A DNA stretch of 64,000 nt from NCBI GenBank assembly GCA_033064195.1, contig JARBJD010000200.1, forward strand, positions 62,001-126,000, in the 5' to 3' direction. This document shows positions 1 to 11,049 of the stretch, piece by piece. The notes beneath the pieces were generated by a model that made no database searches, was not told the DNA's origin, and saw only the letters and a program-made list of their open reading frames with translations. The first letter of the stretch is position 1. Each line of letters starts with the position of its first letter. Both the position numbers and the translations under genes were made by a program. This DNA is from Blattamonas nauphoetae (Eukaryota; Preaxostyla; Oxymonadida).

Positions 1-819
1 GACGTGGATGAAGACATCCTGATGATGTGAATAGCCTCCGAGCACTGCGGAGAATTTGACTTCTCCGTCGGTTCCAATTTTGAGTTCAAAGTTGTCGCAA
101 GGGCGGGTTCTGTTGACGATATGATAGTCGAACCCGATGGAAAGATCGGACAAGGTACTCATCAGAATCAGCATCAGAGATGTTTTTCCGACTCCTTGGT
201 CTCCAGAAATAAAGAATAAGGCGCCGGGATGCGAGGGATGTTGCTTTGTGGCGAAGTGTTGGAGGATCAGTTTCAACAGAAGGCAGAGGATGGCATTGTA
301 CACGGGACGGAAGAGGAGGGGAGTGGACAGGATTCTTCGACGATTCTTTAGGTTGTTCTTGGAAAACAGGATATGGCCATCCGCGAGCAACAAAAAAGTG
401 CTGTTCGGATAACTGAGGCGAGCAATCCAATTTGGGGAGAAGTTTCGCAATATCGACTTGATCAATGTGACTGTGTGGGATTGAGAATCCTCGATGCACG
501 TATTGATATTTCTGTTTCGTTCATACGCTCTTTCTTTCTGCCTTTGTTTGTTTTCCTCTTGCAACTGCCTGATTATCTCATTCATCTGCTGGAAGATCTG
601 ATCATACTTTGCTTTGTCGTGCTGTAGTCGTTTGAACATTTCATCCAATCGCTTTCTGTCTTCATCCAGCTGTTTGTTTCTCTCTCCGTTTTCGGGATGA
701 TACCCTTTGAGTTTTTCCATGAGTTGGAGATAGTCATCGAGAGAGAAATCACTGGGAGCAGGACTGGGTTGGGGTTTGCTTGTTTGGAACTCCGAGAAGA
801 ATCTTAAGTATGGGTTGAT
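1..819 (-). CDS. CRN/RHS-like P-loop ATPase, partial (runs off left edge)
   Basis: The minus strand is open for 273 codons from a likely splice acceptor (AG at 820-821, removing an in-frame TAG) to the window edge. The N-terminal ~110 residues are charged and coiled-coil-like. Then comes a segment with LLFRPVYNAIL, and about 20 residues later a Walker A motif, SGDQGVGKTS, at about positions 172-200. The same order (LLFRP.Y, short spacer, GTPGIGKS) occurs in the gene at 42067-47385, so I read the two as members of one family. In CRN effectors and trypanosome RHS proteins a P-loop of this type precedes a variable C-terminal domain, but here that part lies outside the window. The first exon and start codon were not found. 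The P-loop is seen directly; the family is inferred by comparison inside the window. Confidence 0.55.
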   Translation of the reverse strand, partial: MNPYLRFFSEFQTSKPQPSPAPSDFSLDDYLQLMEKLKGYHPENGERNKQLDEDRKRLDEMFKRLQHDKAKYDQIFQQMNEIIRQLQEENKQRQKERAYERNRNINTCIEDSQSHTVTLIKSILRNFSPNWIARLSYPNSTFLLLADGHILFSKNNLKNRRRILSTPLLFRPVYNAILCLLLKLILQHFATKQHPSHPGALFFISGDQGVGKTSLMLILMSTLSDLSIGFDYHIVNRTRPCDNFELKIGTDGEVKFSAVLGGYSHHQDVFIHV

Positions 820-939
820 CTAGTCGTTTTTGCGATGACAACCGAAAAACGTGCTAAACTTCATTCAGACTTTTTTTTCAACAATGAATTGTTCATTGAA
901 TTAACAAAAGATTCCGTATCAGTTAAGATCCAATCAACA

Positions 940-1346
940 ATCAGTGGGCGAACGACCAAACGCAAACCGCAATTTTGAAATTAGAATGGATTGATCTCGT
1001 TTCTCATGTGAAAAAGTGTCCATTTTGGTTCACTTTTCAAAAACACAATCCCATTTGGAATCAAAGAAGGATGTGGTGTGAATAATGCAAAAAATATCGT
1101 TTGTTCAACGTGTTGAGAGAAGACTTTTGAGCGATGATTTTATCACGGAGCTATGCGATCGTGATTGAATGATTGCTTGATGAACATTGAGACTGTGTTT
1201 CCTGAAACACTCAAACGATCTTTCTTTTTCTTTGTCGAGGTTCTCCCTTCACTACCTTTTTGTTGTACTATTTTTCCGGACACATTTTGGATCAATCCGT
1301 TATAATTGTGAAATTGAACTTTGCGTTCGGTCGTTCGCCCACTGAT
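940..1346. repeat. MITE-like element with ~57-bp terminal inverted repeats
   Basis: Positions 940-996 and 1290-1346 are near-perfect inverted repeats. The outer ends read ATCAGTGGGCGAACGACC on the left and its complement on the right, and homology continues inward to GGATTGATC. The ~290-bp interior has no convincing reading frame. This is the build of a non-autonomous DNA transposon. No clean target-site duplication is visible. A transposase relic starts just to the right and may or may not be related. Confidence 0.7.
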
Positions 1347-1440
1347 CATTGTTCAGATCAAAATATTCCCCGGAATGTGCCGGAGTGAATGCGCACGGAT
1401 CATTTTTCAAGTATTGGCACAAGAAGCGAGTTCAAAAAAA

Positions 1441-2110
1441 GAAGTAATGTCAAATCGGGAGAAAGAGAAGAAAGAATCGGCGCACCTTTCAATCGCGGAC
1501 GAGAGAGATATTGTTGATGTCATTGTCCGAGACTCCAGAGCGGGAAGACCTTGGCGACTAACAAAATTGCGGGAGGAAGCCAACCGACAATCGAGTGTTC
1601 CAGTCTCCAGGCACTGGCAAATTTCTTTGCTCAAACGATGGGAGACAATATTCCACTATATCAAGCTGGAACCGCGAGAATTGGAAAGGATGAAGCTCTC
1701 TGTTGAAGATATTAATAAGAATGAATTAGACCTCAAAAAATGTATGAAAAGGGCTGCATCAGAGGCCTCATGTGCCACGTAAAAGAGCATCCTTCCTGCG
1801 ATCTGAATTCGTCCCTGTTTTGCGAACTATGCCAGGTTACGAGAACCAAGCAGCTCGATTAATTGTTGACAACTGTTCGATACATAAAACAGTTGAAGTC
1901 GATGGATCATGGCCGATGAGAGCACCGAGTCCATTGTCTCTCACTGTTCCAATGATTGGCAACGGACCACTTGTTTTCACCAAGTCTTGTCTGCCTTCCA
2001 AGTATGCGGCATCATCTGGAAATACGGCACCGGAATGGCTACGACAGGTGTGGACACAGAACACTTCCGCACAATCAAAAAGCAGGTTGAGTCTGATACC
2101 AAAATATTAA
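1441..2110 (+). pseudogene. Decayed DDE transposase remnant
   Basis: The first part (to 1782) encodes a basic, charged segment with a helix-turn-helix feel (DERDIVDVIVRDSRAGRP, then VSRHWQISLLKRW). A second frame (1772-2110) carries RLIVDNCSIHKT, which resembles the second-Asp block of pogo/Tc1-type DDE transposases (LLDNAPxH). A third frame (1909-2307) stays open and could be its C-terminal part. The first Asp block (DETG-like) is missing, so at least one deletion or frameshift lies between the two parts. Assignment rests on one motif; another DDE family is possible. Confidence 0.4.
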
Positions 2111-2307
2111 CCTGGGACGGTGGACACAATTCACAAAATGTATTCCCCGAAGCCATGCGGGTACACAAAGCCAGGGGACAGCAAGAAACCGTCGAAGGTG
2201 AGCAGAAAACCTGGGACAAAATATTGGTCGAGGAAGGAAGGATCGCAGGGTGGGGACCCGTGTGGACAGAGTACACATATCACGTGACTTGTGGGAGAAA
2301 GTATTGA

Positions 2308-3029
2308 GAGAGTGGAGCATTTCATGAGATCTGAGATTTCCACCGTTTTTGATCTGAACCATAATTTGATAAAAGTTCGGAGTTACGAACACACACCCGG
2401 TACTGATTCTATTCCGAAAATCAGAAAATTGCATTTCATAGTAGAAGTAATATTCGCGAAAAAAGTGTCCAAAATGCATGGCATGTGGTTTACAAAGTTG
2501 ATCCAGAGGTTTATTGTGATGATCCGAACATTTTACCTAAAGTTTGGACCAAAAAATTGGGTATTTTGAAAAAAGCTTCAAAACCCATATTCTCTCGACA
2601 ACCCTCTCAGAGGCTATTTTTTTTTCTTTTTCACAAAAATCGTTTTTCCAGGTCTGAACTGAAATGCAATTTATAGGGTTGAAAACGGATTGTTGGTCTT
2701 GGAGATTTGACGTTGTAAAGTTTCAGGTTTTTCTATGCATTTTCTGTATGAAGCTACAGAGCCCAATAATGGGTCTTTAGCTCCAAAATTTTGCCGGGAA
2801 GTATTTCTACACCAAAACAACATTTCCCAGAAAAGATCTCGATTTATGGCGGGTTACTTAATTTTGGCGCCTTTCTGGCAACACTAGCATGTCGAAGGGT
2901 GAATTGAACAAACATAGCTTCCTTTCTTTTCGAGCAGGGGGGCTGTGAAGTCTATTAGAGATTTGTCAAAAGTAACAGTGAAAATAAGGATTATTGTGAA
3001 GTGAAAATACAAAACGGTACCTCGTTCGG
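2308..3029. other. Stretch with no supported gene
   Basis: AT-rich sequence with only short open frames (up to ~90 codons) and no recognisable motif. A frame ending near 2569 contains IFAKKVSKMHG, loosely like FFAEKVSEIQI near 13080-13120, so both may be scraps of one dispersed repeat. The similarity is too short to call. Confidence 0.3.
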
Positions 3030-4450
3030 TCAACAATTTTGATCAGGCTGTGTGATCTATCTGGACGATATCCTCCTGATGGGGAAGTCGGAGGAGGAGA
3101 TGGAATGAATCATTCTCCTCACTCTATCGGAACTGGACAGATTGGGATTTACCGTCAATCAGGAGAAGTCTGTGCTCCAGCCGAAGAGTCAGTTGGAGTT
3201 CCTAGGTTTTCAGTGGAACTCAGAGACGATGACAGTGGCAGCCACGCCGCAAAAGCGGAAGAAGGCACGCAGGAAGGTCGTGGACAGGCTGACACTGTAC
3301 AGACACCAACACCAGTGCGTCGGGCATGCACTCGCGTCACTTGTCGGAGTCCTCCAATCCTTCGCCCTCGTCGAGGCCGAAACGTTCGTACGAACGAGGA
3401 ACCTGACGAGGAGGACAGACATCCTCCTCCAGTCGGACAACTCGACATTTGTCTTCAATATCAAAAGGAGGAGCTGTGCAATCTCTCCACTCCCCATACT
3501 TCGCAACATACTGGCCCAACTGACCCTCCACAATCACAGAATGAGAGCAGTACATGTTCCATGACGAGATAATTGCCAAGCGGACGAGCTATCGAGAGGA
3601 GATGACGGATGAGACTATCAGTTGAGGAGGGATCTATTTCGGAATGTTTGTCGGGTATGGAATGTCATCGCAACATTAGACGTGTTTGCCAACAGTTGGA
3701 ATGCGCAATCGGAACGGTATTGCACATACAGGAGGAACAAACATGCAATTGCCACGAACGGATTGATGATCGATTGGCGAATGGAGACGATCTGGGCCTT
3801 TCCACCCAATCCCCTCCTCCTCAAGACAGTGAGGAAGATGGAACGGGATGGATGCGAGGGACCGGGGGTCAAAGCAGCGGGGCAAGCGTTCCCAGTGGAA
3901 TGGTAAGAGCCTTCTACTTTCAGAAGAGATCTGGGATTCACCCGGAGAAATGAAGGGGTTTTCAGTTGAGAAGTTGAAGCGCAGGATTAAGAGCTCTCGG
4001 GTTGTCCTGCGAGAGGACAACCTCCCGAGTTAACTCAGGGTGGGAGATGCTCTTCAAAGAACGAGCGCACACATTCGAGCCGTTCGCCCAGTCCTGTGGG
4101 AAAAGACATCAATCTTCAACAACGTGACGATGCGAGAATGGAAGGACGAAGAGGTTCGAGCCTTGGTCATCCCCTTGATGAGAGCGGTGGGAATCGATGT
4201 TAAGAAATTCTCGCCCTATTCTTTGGAGCACCCCGGAATCTCCTGTAGAGTCATGAGTGGGGAGTCAAACAGCTCCACAGCACATGCAGTACGCCTATCG
4301 CAGAAATTGGGGATGATGGAATCACATATCCTGCTTCCAGTCCACACTGACGCGCAGAAAAATCAAGATGAAAGCGAGTCAGATGACGACTCAGAAGCAG
4401 TTCTCCCAACTCCTCACTCTTCCGAACGGAGACGGACAGGATCAGTGTAG
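3030..4450 (+). mobile_element. DIRS-like tyrosine-recombinase retrotransposon fossil
   Basis: Remnants of a retroelement in DIRS order. A reverse transcriptase core (VIYLDDILLMG, then LEFLGFQWNSE) lies near 3050-3230. An RNase H-like block (ILLQSDNSTFV ... AVHVPG) lies near 3420-3580. A segment with TLDVFANSWN and AFPPNP, typical of the region after RNase H in DIRS elements, lies near 3680-3820. A C-terminal piece (FSPYSLEHPGIS near 4210-4240) matches the end of a DIRS tyrosine recombinase. The copy is broken, with several frame interruptions, and lacks an obvious 5' part. No long terminal repeats are seen, as expected for DIRS. It looks old but not ancient, since the domains are still easy to read. 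Confidence 0.75.
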
Positions 4451-5372
4451 ACTGATCAACTGTTTGGAAAAGACAAACAACATGAAAAATGTTGGATATG
4501 AAGATTCTGAGATGATATTTTAAAAAAACCGTCAGGGGAAAAGAGAGAAAAAGTTCGAAACATTCTCGATCAACCCGAAACCCTCACCAAAATGTTTTGA
4601 TCTTGTGGCCAGTGGGTGGCCAGGAGATATCGTGATTTCGTCTTGGTCAGGCCAGGCCACACAGGTACACAGGAGAGGGAATATCTGTGGAATGAGTGAC
4701 TTTTTTTAGAAGAACCACACCCAAAGACGCAATTACCTTCATCTTGTCACAATCCACCGTCCCGAGGACGAAGTGACGCATGTCCACTTTGGTGAAACAA
4801 CACCCAACGCATATGCATTTCCTTCAGAAGCACTCCTAAGTGAAGTTCCCGTCACTTGAGTGAACCCCTCCAACTCGATATTATCTGTCGGTTCCTCATT
4901 CCTATTCACGACAGAGATCTCTTCCCACAGCATCCGCCTGTTAAAGACATTTGGCAAGTGTAGTCTGTCATCCTTCCATCACTCCCTTTCAGCGGCTGAT
5001 CTGTACTATTCACTTTGGAGAAGACGATTTTTTTGGTCAGCCAATTTCGAGCTGTTGGTGATACGATCGCAAATTGAGATTCAATCAATGACACACTCAT
5101 TCCAGACAGTGTTCATCCTGCAACATATATCAGGGGGGTTGAGACGATTGTGGTCAGAGATGGAAGTCTTGGAAGACAGTTCCAACGACGCAGACTCTGA
5201 TCCATCAAAGTCAATTAGAATACCATCTGTGTATTCTGTTGTCGCTGGGAGGGATGCTAACTTGAGAGTCGTCCATTTCCTCTGGATGAGAATGTTTTAG
5301 GTGTCACTCCAGTCAGGGACAACGTCTCACCTGTGTCGATACTTTTCAGAAAAGTGACGATGTGGTCTTGAA
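4451..5372 (-). pseudogene. Unrecognised decayed coding stretch
   Basis: The minus strand carries protein-like sequence in more than one frame: KWTTLKLASLPATTEY and onward (about 5275-5090), then NVFNRRMLWEEISVVNRN and onward to a stop near 4739. The pieces follow one another in order, as in a gene hit by frameshifts or holding short introns. I do not recognise the product. The left third (4451-4738) has no reading frame worth noting. Confidence that this is a former gene is modest. Confidence 0.25.
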
Positions 5373-7355
5373 GTGAATCGTCAAACGGGTACCGTCGTTC
5401 ATCAACCCGAGACATTCTTAAACCCGAGACCTTTCAGTTTTGGGTCTTCTCAGGTGTCCCTTTTTATCTTTCTCATTATCTTCTTATCTTGTCTCTTTTT
5501 CTTTTATGAGAGTTATCGACAAATACAAGCCACTGGAGGTGAGATGAGAATAGTACAGTCTAATTCTGCTAGATCGGAGGGATCTGCCTTCAATTCACTT
5601 CGTCCTGTTGTTGCTTTGCGGTGATGTTTGACGAGATGCGGGTTTGCTAGATGGCTTCTTCACAGGTCTTGCTTTCATTCTCTTGACTTCGTTCTTGTTC
5701 AGCACTGCTTTTTGTGGTGATAAAGGAACAACTTTTTTGTTACTCAATTTCACCTCTGCACTCTTTCTTCTCCAGCTCATCAACGGATTCTTTGGATGTC
5801 AGGAGTTTTCCGATTTGAACGATTGGAGCAATTCCAGAAAAAGATGCGTCTGAAAAAAAAAGTTGGAGATTTCGGATTTGAAACAGTTTGCTCCCATTCT
5901 TTTCCAACGGCCATCTTCTTTAGCAATCTTTCCAATGAGAGTGGTGCCACCCCACAGTTGGCAAATGCCTTTTTGACAACAGCCGGATTGAATGCTGTGG
6001 TGACTGCCCCGGAAGGCTTGCCTTGATCGCTTGTCTGTGTGCTTCTTGGGTAAAAGGAGACGGTTGAGTGTACAGTCTGCTATATTCTTTTTTAACATTT
6101 GGAAGATGGAGTTGTCAAGAGGTTGAGTGAGATTCGTCGTGTTCGGTGGGAGAGCCAGAAGAAGGATGTTGGATTGGATGGCCAATTTTGCAGTGGATGC
6201 TGTCAGATAAGAGGCACAGTTGTCCAGAAGAAGGAGAGCGGAGATAGTGTTGAGATTGAGTCGTTTTCTTTTCTTGTCAATTGCGGGGAAGATTTCTTCG
6301 TTGAACATATCATATAGTATTGTCGAGTAAACATATCCCTTTCCTTAGTAAATTGGACGAATATTTAAAATCTAAAAATGAAGTGAACTCCTTTTGTTCA
6401 CTTAAACGAGGAAAAACCAGATGGTGTCCCAAGGCCGAACCGTCTGTACATTCACCGTAGGCTAATGTGTAATTTTCGACATTGCCTGTTTGAGAGTACT
6501 GAATCCGGTTTCATCAAAGTTAAAAATGAGTGACTCTGGCATTTGGTTTGATGTGATGACCGATGTGAGTTGTTGGTGCCACCAAATGAGTGTTTCTTCA
6601 TTATTTGCAGCAATTTTTGAGGACTCCATTCGTTTCGGCATAGAGAAGACGAGACTTGGATCAGCTTGAAGAAAACTATACGCCCAATTTGATGACAGTT
6701 TTATGTCGTTAAATTGTGACTTTTCAATGATTGATTCCATCTGGAGAGGAATTAGTGTGATATTGGAGAGACACCTTCTTCTGGGTCATCATCGGTGTGA
6801 CCATTTTTTTTGCTTCAATTTATTGTTTAATCACATACGTAGTTGAGCAATGCAGCACTCTGGATCACTCCGGGCATCACCATCATCTTCTGTTCCATTT
6901 TCAGGAGGGCTTCAGACGGTGACATCGAGGAGTACGGTTTTGAAAGGAGGATGAATCGGCATTCTTCAAGATTTGTGTGCCATTTCAGACTGTGATGAGT
7001 GTGCTTTTCCTTCGGAAAAAAAGAGGAAGAGACATGATGGGTAAGAATGAGGAGGGATATAGTGACTCACATACAGATCATGTCTTGACTGACATCAGAA
7101 ACTGTTGCGCCTAGAGCGAGAAACGGGACGAAGTGTATGGAGGGCAGATCCCTCCATTCTGGCAAACCATTCGACTTTGATATTGTCATCTCTCCTCCAG
7201 CGTTTGTTTTTTGTGTAGTACTTTCGAAAAAGAAAAGGTGACGAGATAGGTGGATGAATAGAGAGAAAAAAAGGGAAACCTGTGAAATGCCGAAACTGAA
7301 ATGTCTCGGGTTTCAGAATGTCTCGGGTTGTTGAACGACGGTATTCTTGTTTCAC
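5373..7355 (-). mobile_element. pogo-like DNA transposon with ~235-bp inverted ends
   Basis: The ends are long inverted repeats, about 5373-5610 and 7118-7355. They share ACCGTCGTTCAACAACCCGA-type sequence near the outside (one mismatch between ends) and AGGGATCTGCC plus CACTTCGTCC near the inside. Between them the minus strand carries a DDE transposase relic. The right-hand end still contains protein-like sequence. Ends this long are unusual for pogo elements, whose inverted repeats are normally tens of bases. I could not fix a target-site duplication. Confidence 0.8.
5799..6740 (-). pseudogene. pogo/Jerky-type DDE transposase, decayed
   Basis: Read on the minus strand from 6740 to 5799. 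The first catalytic Asp sits in LIFNFDETGF (about 6500-6530). The second lies in ALLLLDNCASYLTAST (about 6190-6240). The third block reads LALPPNTTNLTQPLDNS (about 6125-6175), with the LPPNxTxxxQPLD signature of the DDE_1 family. The N-terminal piece ends in frame near 6462 and the rest continues in another frame from about 6308, so at least one frameshift separates the first Asp block from the others. No DNA-binding domain was found upstream of 6740. It lies inside the inverted ends at 5373 and 7355. Confidence 0.75.
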
Positions 7356-7569
7356 AAGTGCCGCAGGAGAAATGTTAACTATTTGGTTTGTCTTCTCTCA
7401 ATAATTCTTTGATGTCAGCTTTTCCTTCTTTTCTGAGATTTCTTCTTCACACATCCACTCCAGCCCAAAAATTTGACCCAACACAGTCAGCACAGGTTGC
7501 TTCAGACCCTCTCGCATCCGATCATTCTTCAATAATCTCGTTCGGAACTTCGTTCCGAAGAGTGAGATA

Positions 7570-8081
7570 CAGTCTGAATAGTTCAAAGTCGAACAGAAAT
7601 AATTCAAAATCGAAGTGGAATAATTCAATGTCGAAGAACCAACTTTTTGGACGTAAGTGTTCTAGTGAGCTCATTTCACACTACTTCATCGTCTAAGCCC
7701 AGAAAAACCAACAAATCAGACCCTGCAGATGTTGAACAAGGCCAAAAGTTTCCATGAATCGTCACGCAGATGACTCCTTCACGCCTCTCAAATGTCAGTT
7801 CAATCCAACTACCTTTAGCGTGTCACAGGCTTTTTTTCTCAGACCAGTAGAGTGACTTTTTTCATCCAAAAAGCTAAAAATCACTTCAGATAGCATGATT
7901 GTATTGTTTTCAATCCTGATATACGTGTTCACCCTAAAAGGTACATGGGTACAAAAAGTTCACAGTAGTTATTGAGAGAATTTTGTGCTGATTGCGGATG
8001 CTAAAAAAACTGCATTTCGACTTTGAATTATTTCACTTCGACTTTGAATTATTTGTGTTCGACTTTGAACTATTCAGACTG
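7570..8081. repeat. 512-bp MITE whose ends hold three copies of a ~17-bp unit
   Basis: Inverted ends start CAGTCTGAATAGTTCAAAG on the left and mirror this on the right, each flanked by TA (7568-7569 and 8082-8083). Each end holds three tandem copies of a ~17-18-bp unit (consensus AATAATTCAAAGTCGAA) over ~65 bp. The interior is non-coding. The TA duplication and CAGT start suggest mobilisation by a Tc1/mariner or pogo transposase. The repeated subunits may be transposase binding sites, by analogy with other elements. Confidence 0.75.
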
Positions 8082-9652
8082 TACATCTCTGACATGGGCA
8101 GAAGCACAGACAGAAGATATTGGGTCAGATCTCTTGACATTATCTTTCTTAATCCTTCATTTGGATAAACAAGACACAGATGAACGAGAATATGGAAGTG
8201 TTGTTGAGAAAGCTGGGAGAATATCGACATTTGGCCGCCGAAGTGATAACGGTGATGCAAAACCCGGAGCTACCTCGAGCCCGTGACTTCGTCGGCATCC
8301 AGATACCAGCATATCTGGTGGCGACAGCACCGGCACTTTTTCACGTCCACCGACTCATTCTTCTTGCCGTGGACGTGGGGTTGGGCCCAGGGCTTTCCAA
8401 AAATACCCATACTTTTCTGGAAGTGGACGAAAAAATGAAAATGCTCGTTTGTTGAAGACCCTTCAGATTCTTAAGAAATCTCTTGTTTTAAACAGAGCTG
8501 TGAAGTGAAATAGAGATTGTCCAGTCTGCGGACAACAAATGAACAATAAAGTGGGACTCATGATCTGTCAAACTGAATATGAGGCTATGAGGAGACAGGG
8601 GGGATATGAATATGCACTGCAGTTGTTAACGTTTGCGGAGGATGTGAGAGAAGATCGAGTTTCTTCTTCGTGTTCCTGTTATTGGGAGAAAGAAGAGTGG
8701 GCTTGAGTTGTTTGAATCGGTCATCTTGTTCTTCATGTTGGAGGATGACGTGGAAGATTGTCCTTTATGCAATTGATCTGCTGGAGGAATTCAGCTATAT
8801 TTGATCATATCGTTCTCAGCTCTCCTCTCTTCACTTGACCAAGACAATGCCGATTTGGGAACAGTGGATTTGCTACACGGGAGAACTCGCAACTTTTTGG
8901 ATGGGAGGATGACCCTTTTCACATCAGACAGTGGAGGAGTGGTAATACTAATGACACATTCTGGAACACGGTGTCCAACAAACTCTGTTCCGATTCTTTC
9001 GTTCACTCGTTCAAAATACTGAATCAACATCATCACGTCCCATATGGACGATGTTGATGTCGCCTGTCCGGATTGTGCAGTCATCAAAACCTCAGCCCGA
9101 CAAAGCTAGTTCGACGTCACTAACTGGAAGTTTACATGTTGTTCGAACGGCTGTAACGGGTAAAATGCCATCTGCATCTATGCCATCAAGTTCTGCACCC
9201 TCCACAACATTGAAGGGACAGACTATGACACCCACGCAGAAGGAGGATCCCTCTTTTTCAGCTTGAGAAAACTGGAATTAATGGAGTAAATCACCGTGCA
9301 GAACTGCAAATCGAATGGAAAAAGATCAGGAATTGACTGTCTAGTCGACCAAACGTATATCATCAGATCGTGTCGTGACATGATGATGTTTCAACAACTT
9401 TCACGAATTATTCGCTCACATGATGCACTTGAGGTGAAATCTGATCAATTATCGCAACAACGTATGAAAATCTTGAGATTCGAGAAAATCTGATCCCCAG
9501 CTACCGCCTGCACGCAGTAATGCAATCCCCCTTCGTCGACGTGATTATCTTCGAAACAATGCCCAAAACGACTCCCATTCGTCTTGTGGAATGGTCTGAA
9601 GACGTTTATGAAGAAGGACGATGATGACAACACGTGGATTCCAGATAACAAT
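8082..9652. other. Stretch with no supported gene
   Basis: Only fragmentary open frames under 100 codons on both strands; none shows a recognisable domain. It lies just upstream of the ABCC transporter pseudogene and could hold the eroded 5' part of that gene, but I see no transporter motif before about 9730. Confidence 0.3.
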
Positions 9653-10762
9653 TCGGTTGATCCTTCACAACTCCAACTTTCCTCACTCGACTCCGTTCCT
9701 CTTCTCGGTCTCTACCACTACACTCCGTCACCATCAACTATGCCACACAACACTCTGACATTGAATCACGGGGAATACTGCGCGCTGGTAGGGACGTTGG
9801 GATGAGGGAAGCCACTGCTTCTGTCGGCGCTCACAGGGCTAAACGACGCGTGGGGAGGAAGAAGGTTTGTGGGTGACCAAGCCGTGCTCATGCCACAGGA
9901 TCCATTTGTGCAGGACACGTCACTGCGAAGCATCAATCTATATGGATCAGAGTTGGACAAGACGAGGCTGGAGTGTGTGGTGCGTGCATGCTGCTTCAAC
10001 ACGGATGAAAAAGCGAAGCCCGACGGACTGAACACGTTCGTTGGCGGTCACAGGCGAAAGTTAAGCGGAGGACAGAAGCAGCGGATGTGTCTGGCGCATG
10101 TGTGCTATTCGATTCTGATGCAACGCGAGGCCGACTCCAACACATCCTCAGACTCTGATTCAGAATCAAACCACAAGCAAGCTGGAGAAGGCCACAGCGG
10201 CATGGAGCGAGTGGTGCTTCTGAACAGCCCACGATCGGCGTGCAATATACAAGCAGCAGACACACCTTTAGAGGAAGGCTACGCTGTACCCACAATTCAC
10301 TCTGCTCCGTCTCCCTCGCATACTATGGATAAGATAGATGGAAATGAGGAGGGAGCTGAAACGGAATCAGCCGTACAGTCCACTTGTGTGATCACTCTCC
10401 ACGCGATCGTGTCGTTATTCATTGTTTCCGTTCTGAAAACACTTGCTGACACAGCGGTCGCCCCACTAGAAGAGGCTCTAAAGGAGAAACAGAGGAAGGA
10501 CGCACAAACCGACACGCGGTCAGATTCTTTCAATTTGGACAACATCGTCTCTGAGGCCCCAGCGATCTGCCAGATGGGACCAGGCGAGATCATTGTGCGG
10601 ATAGTGGCCGAGGTGCAGGATCAGAGCGATTGTCATGCAATTGGACGATGCCACAAATGTGTGATCGTCTGTCAAACACGCCAACACTTCCATCAAACGC
10701 TCGCTGCTCGACGTGGGTGTGATCCAAAAGCTGTTCGGGCTGCTTTTGGAAAGAGGACGTAG
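9653..10762 (+). pseudogene. ABCC/MRP-type transporter nucleotide-binding domain, pseudogene
   Basis: The frame reads an ABC nucleotide-binding domain: LTLNHGEYCALVG leading into a ruined Walker A (GTLG, stop TGA at 9803-9805, GKP); a Q-loop block (VLMPQDPFVQDTSLRSIN, about 9888-9940); and the signature LSGGQKQRMCLAHVCYS (about 10060-10110). Spacing fits ABCC-type half-domains. After the signature the expected Walker B (LLDDPLSAVD) is absent and unrelated low-complexity sequence stays open to 10762. Both the stop and the Lys-Pro (normally Lys-Ser/Thr) in the P-loop argue against function. Membrane segments are not found upstream. Confidence 0.7.
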
Positions 10763-11049
10763 TGATGATGAGCGTGCCGCTTCGGGTGGAGGGAGAGAGT
10801 CGCGATAGTGACGCTTCGTCCTTCTTTCTCTTTTGTGATTCTTTGTACAGATGCATCTCGGCAGTCTCACCCTCACTCCGACTCGACATGATGGAAGGGC
10901 TTTGTCAGAACACAGAATAGGTTGTGGAGTCGAAACTGTCCAATGCAATCTCGCCGTCATTCACAACGTCGTGCGATCTCTCCACAGGAAGAGCGATGAG
11001 ACAGCGAGATATCGAATGACTTCACCGTTGAGATCGAATGTGACTGCCT

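Noticed and set aside
9803-9805. TGA in the ABC P-loop as selenocysteine
   Set aside because: No reason for Sec at that site, the next P-loop residue is also wrong, and no SECIS-like hairpin was noticed.
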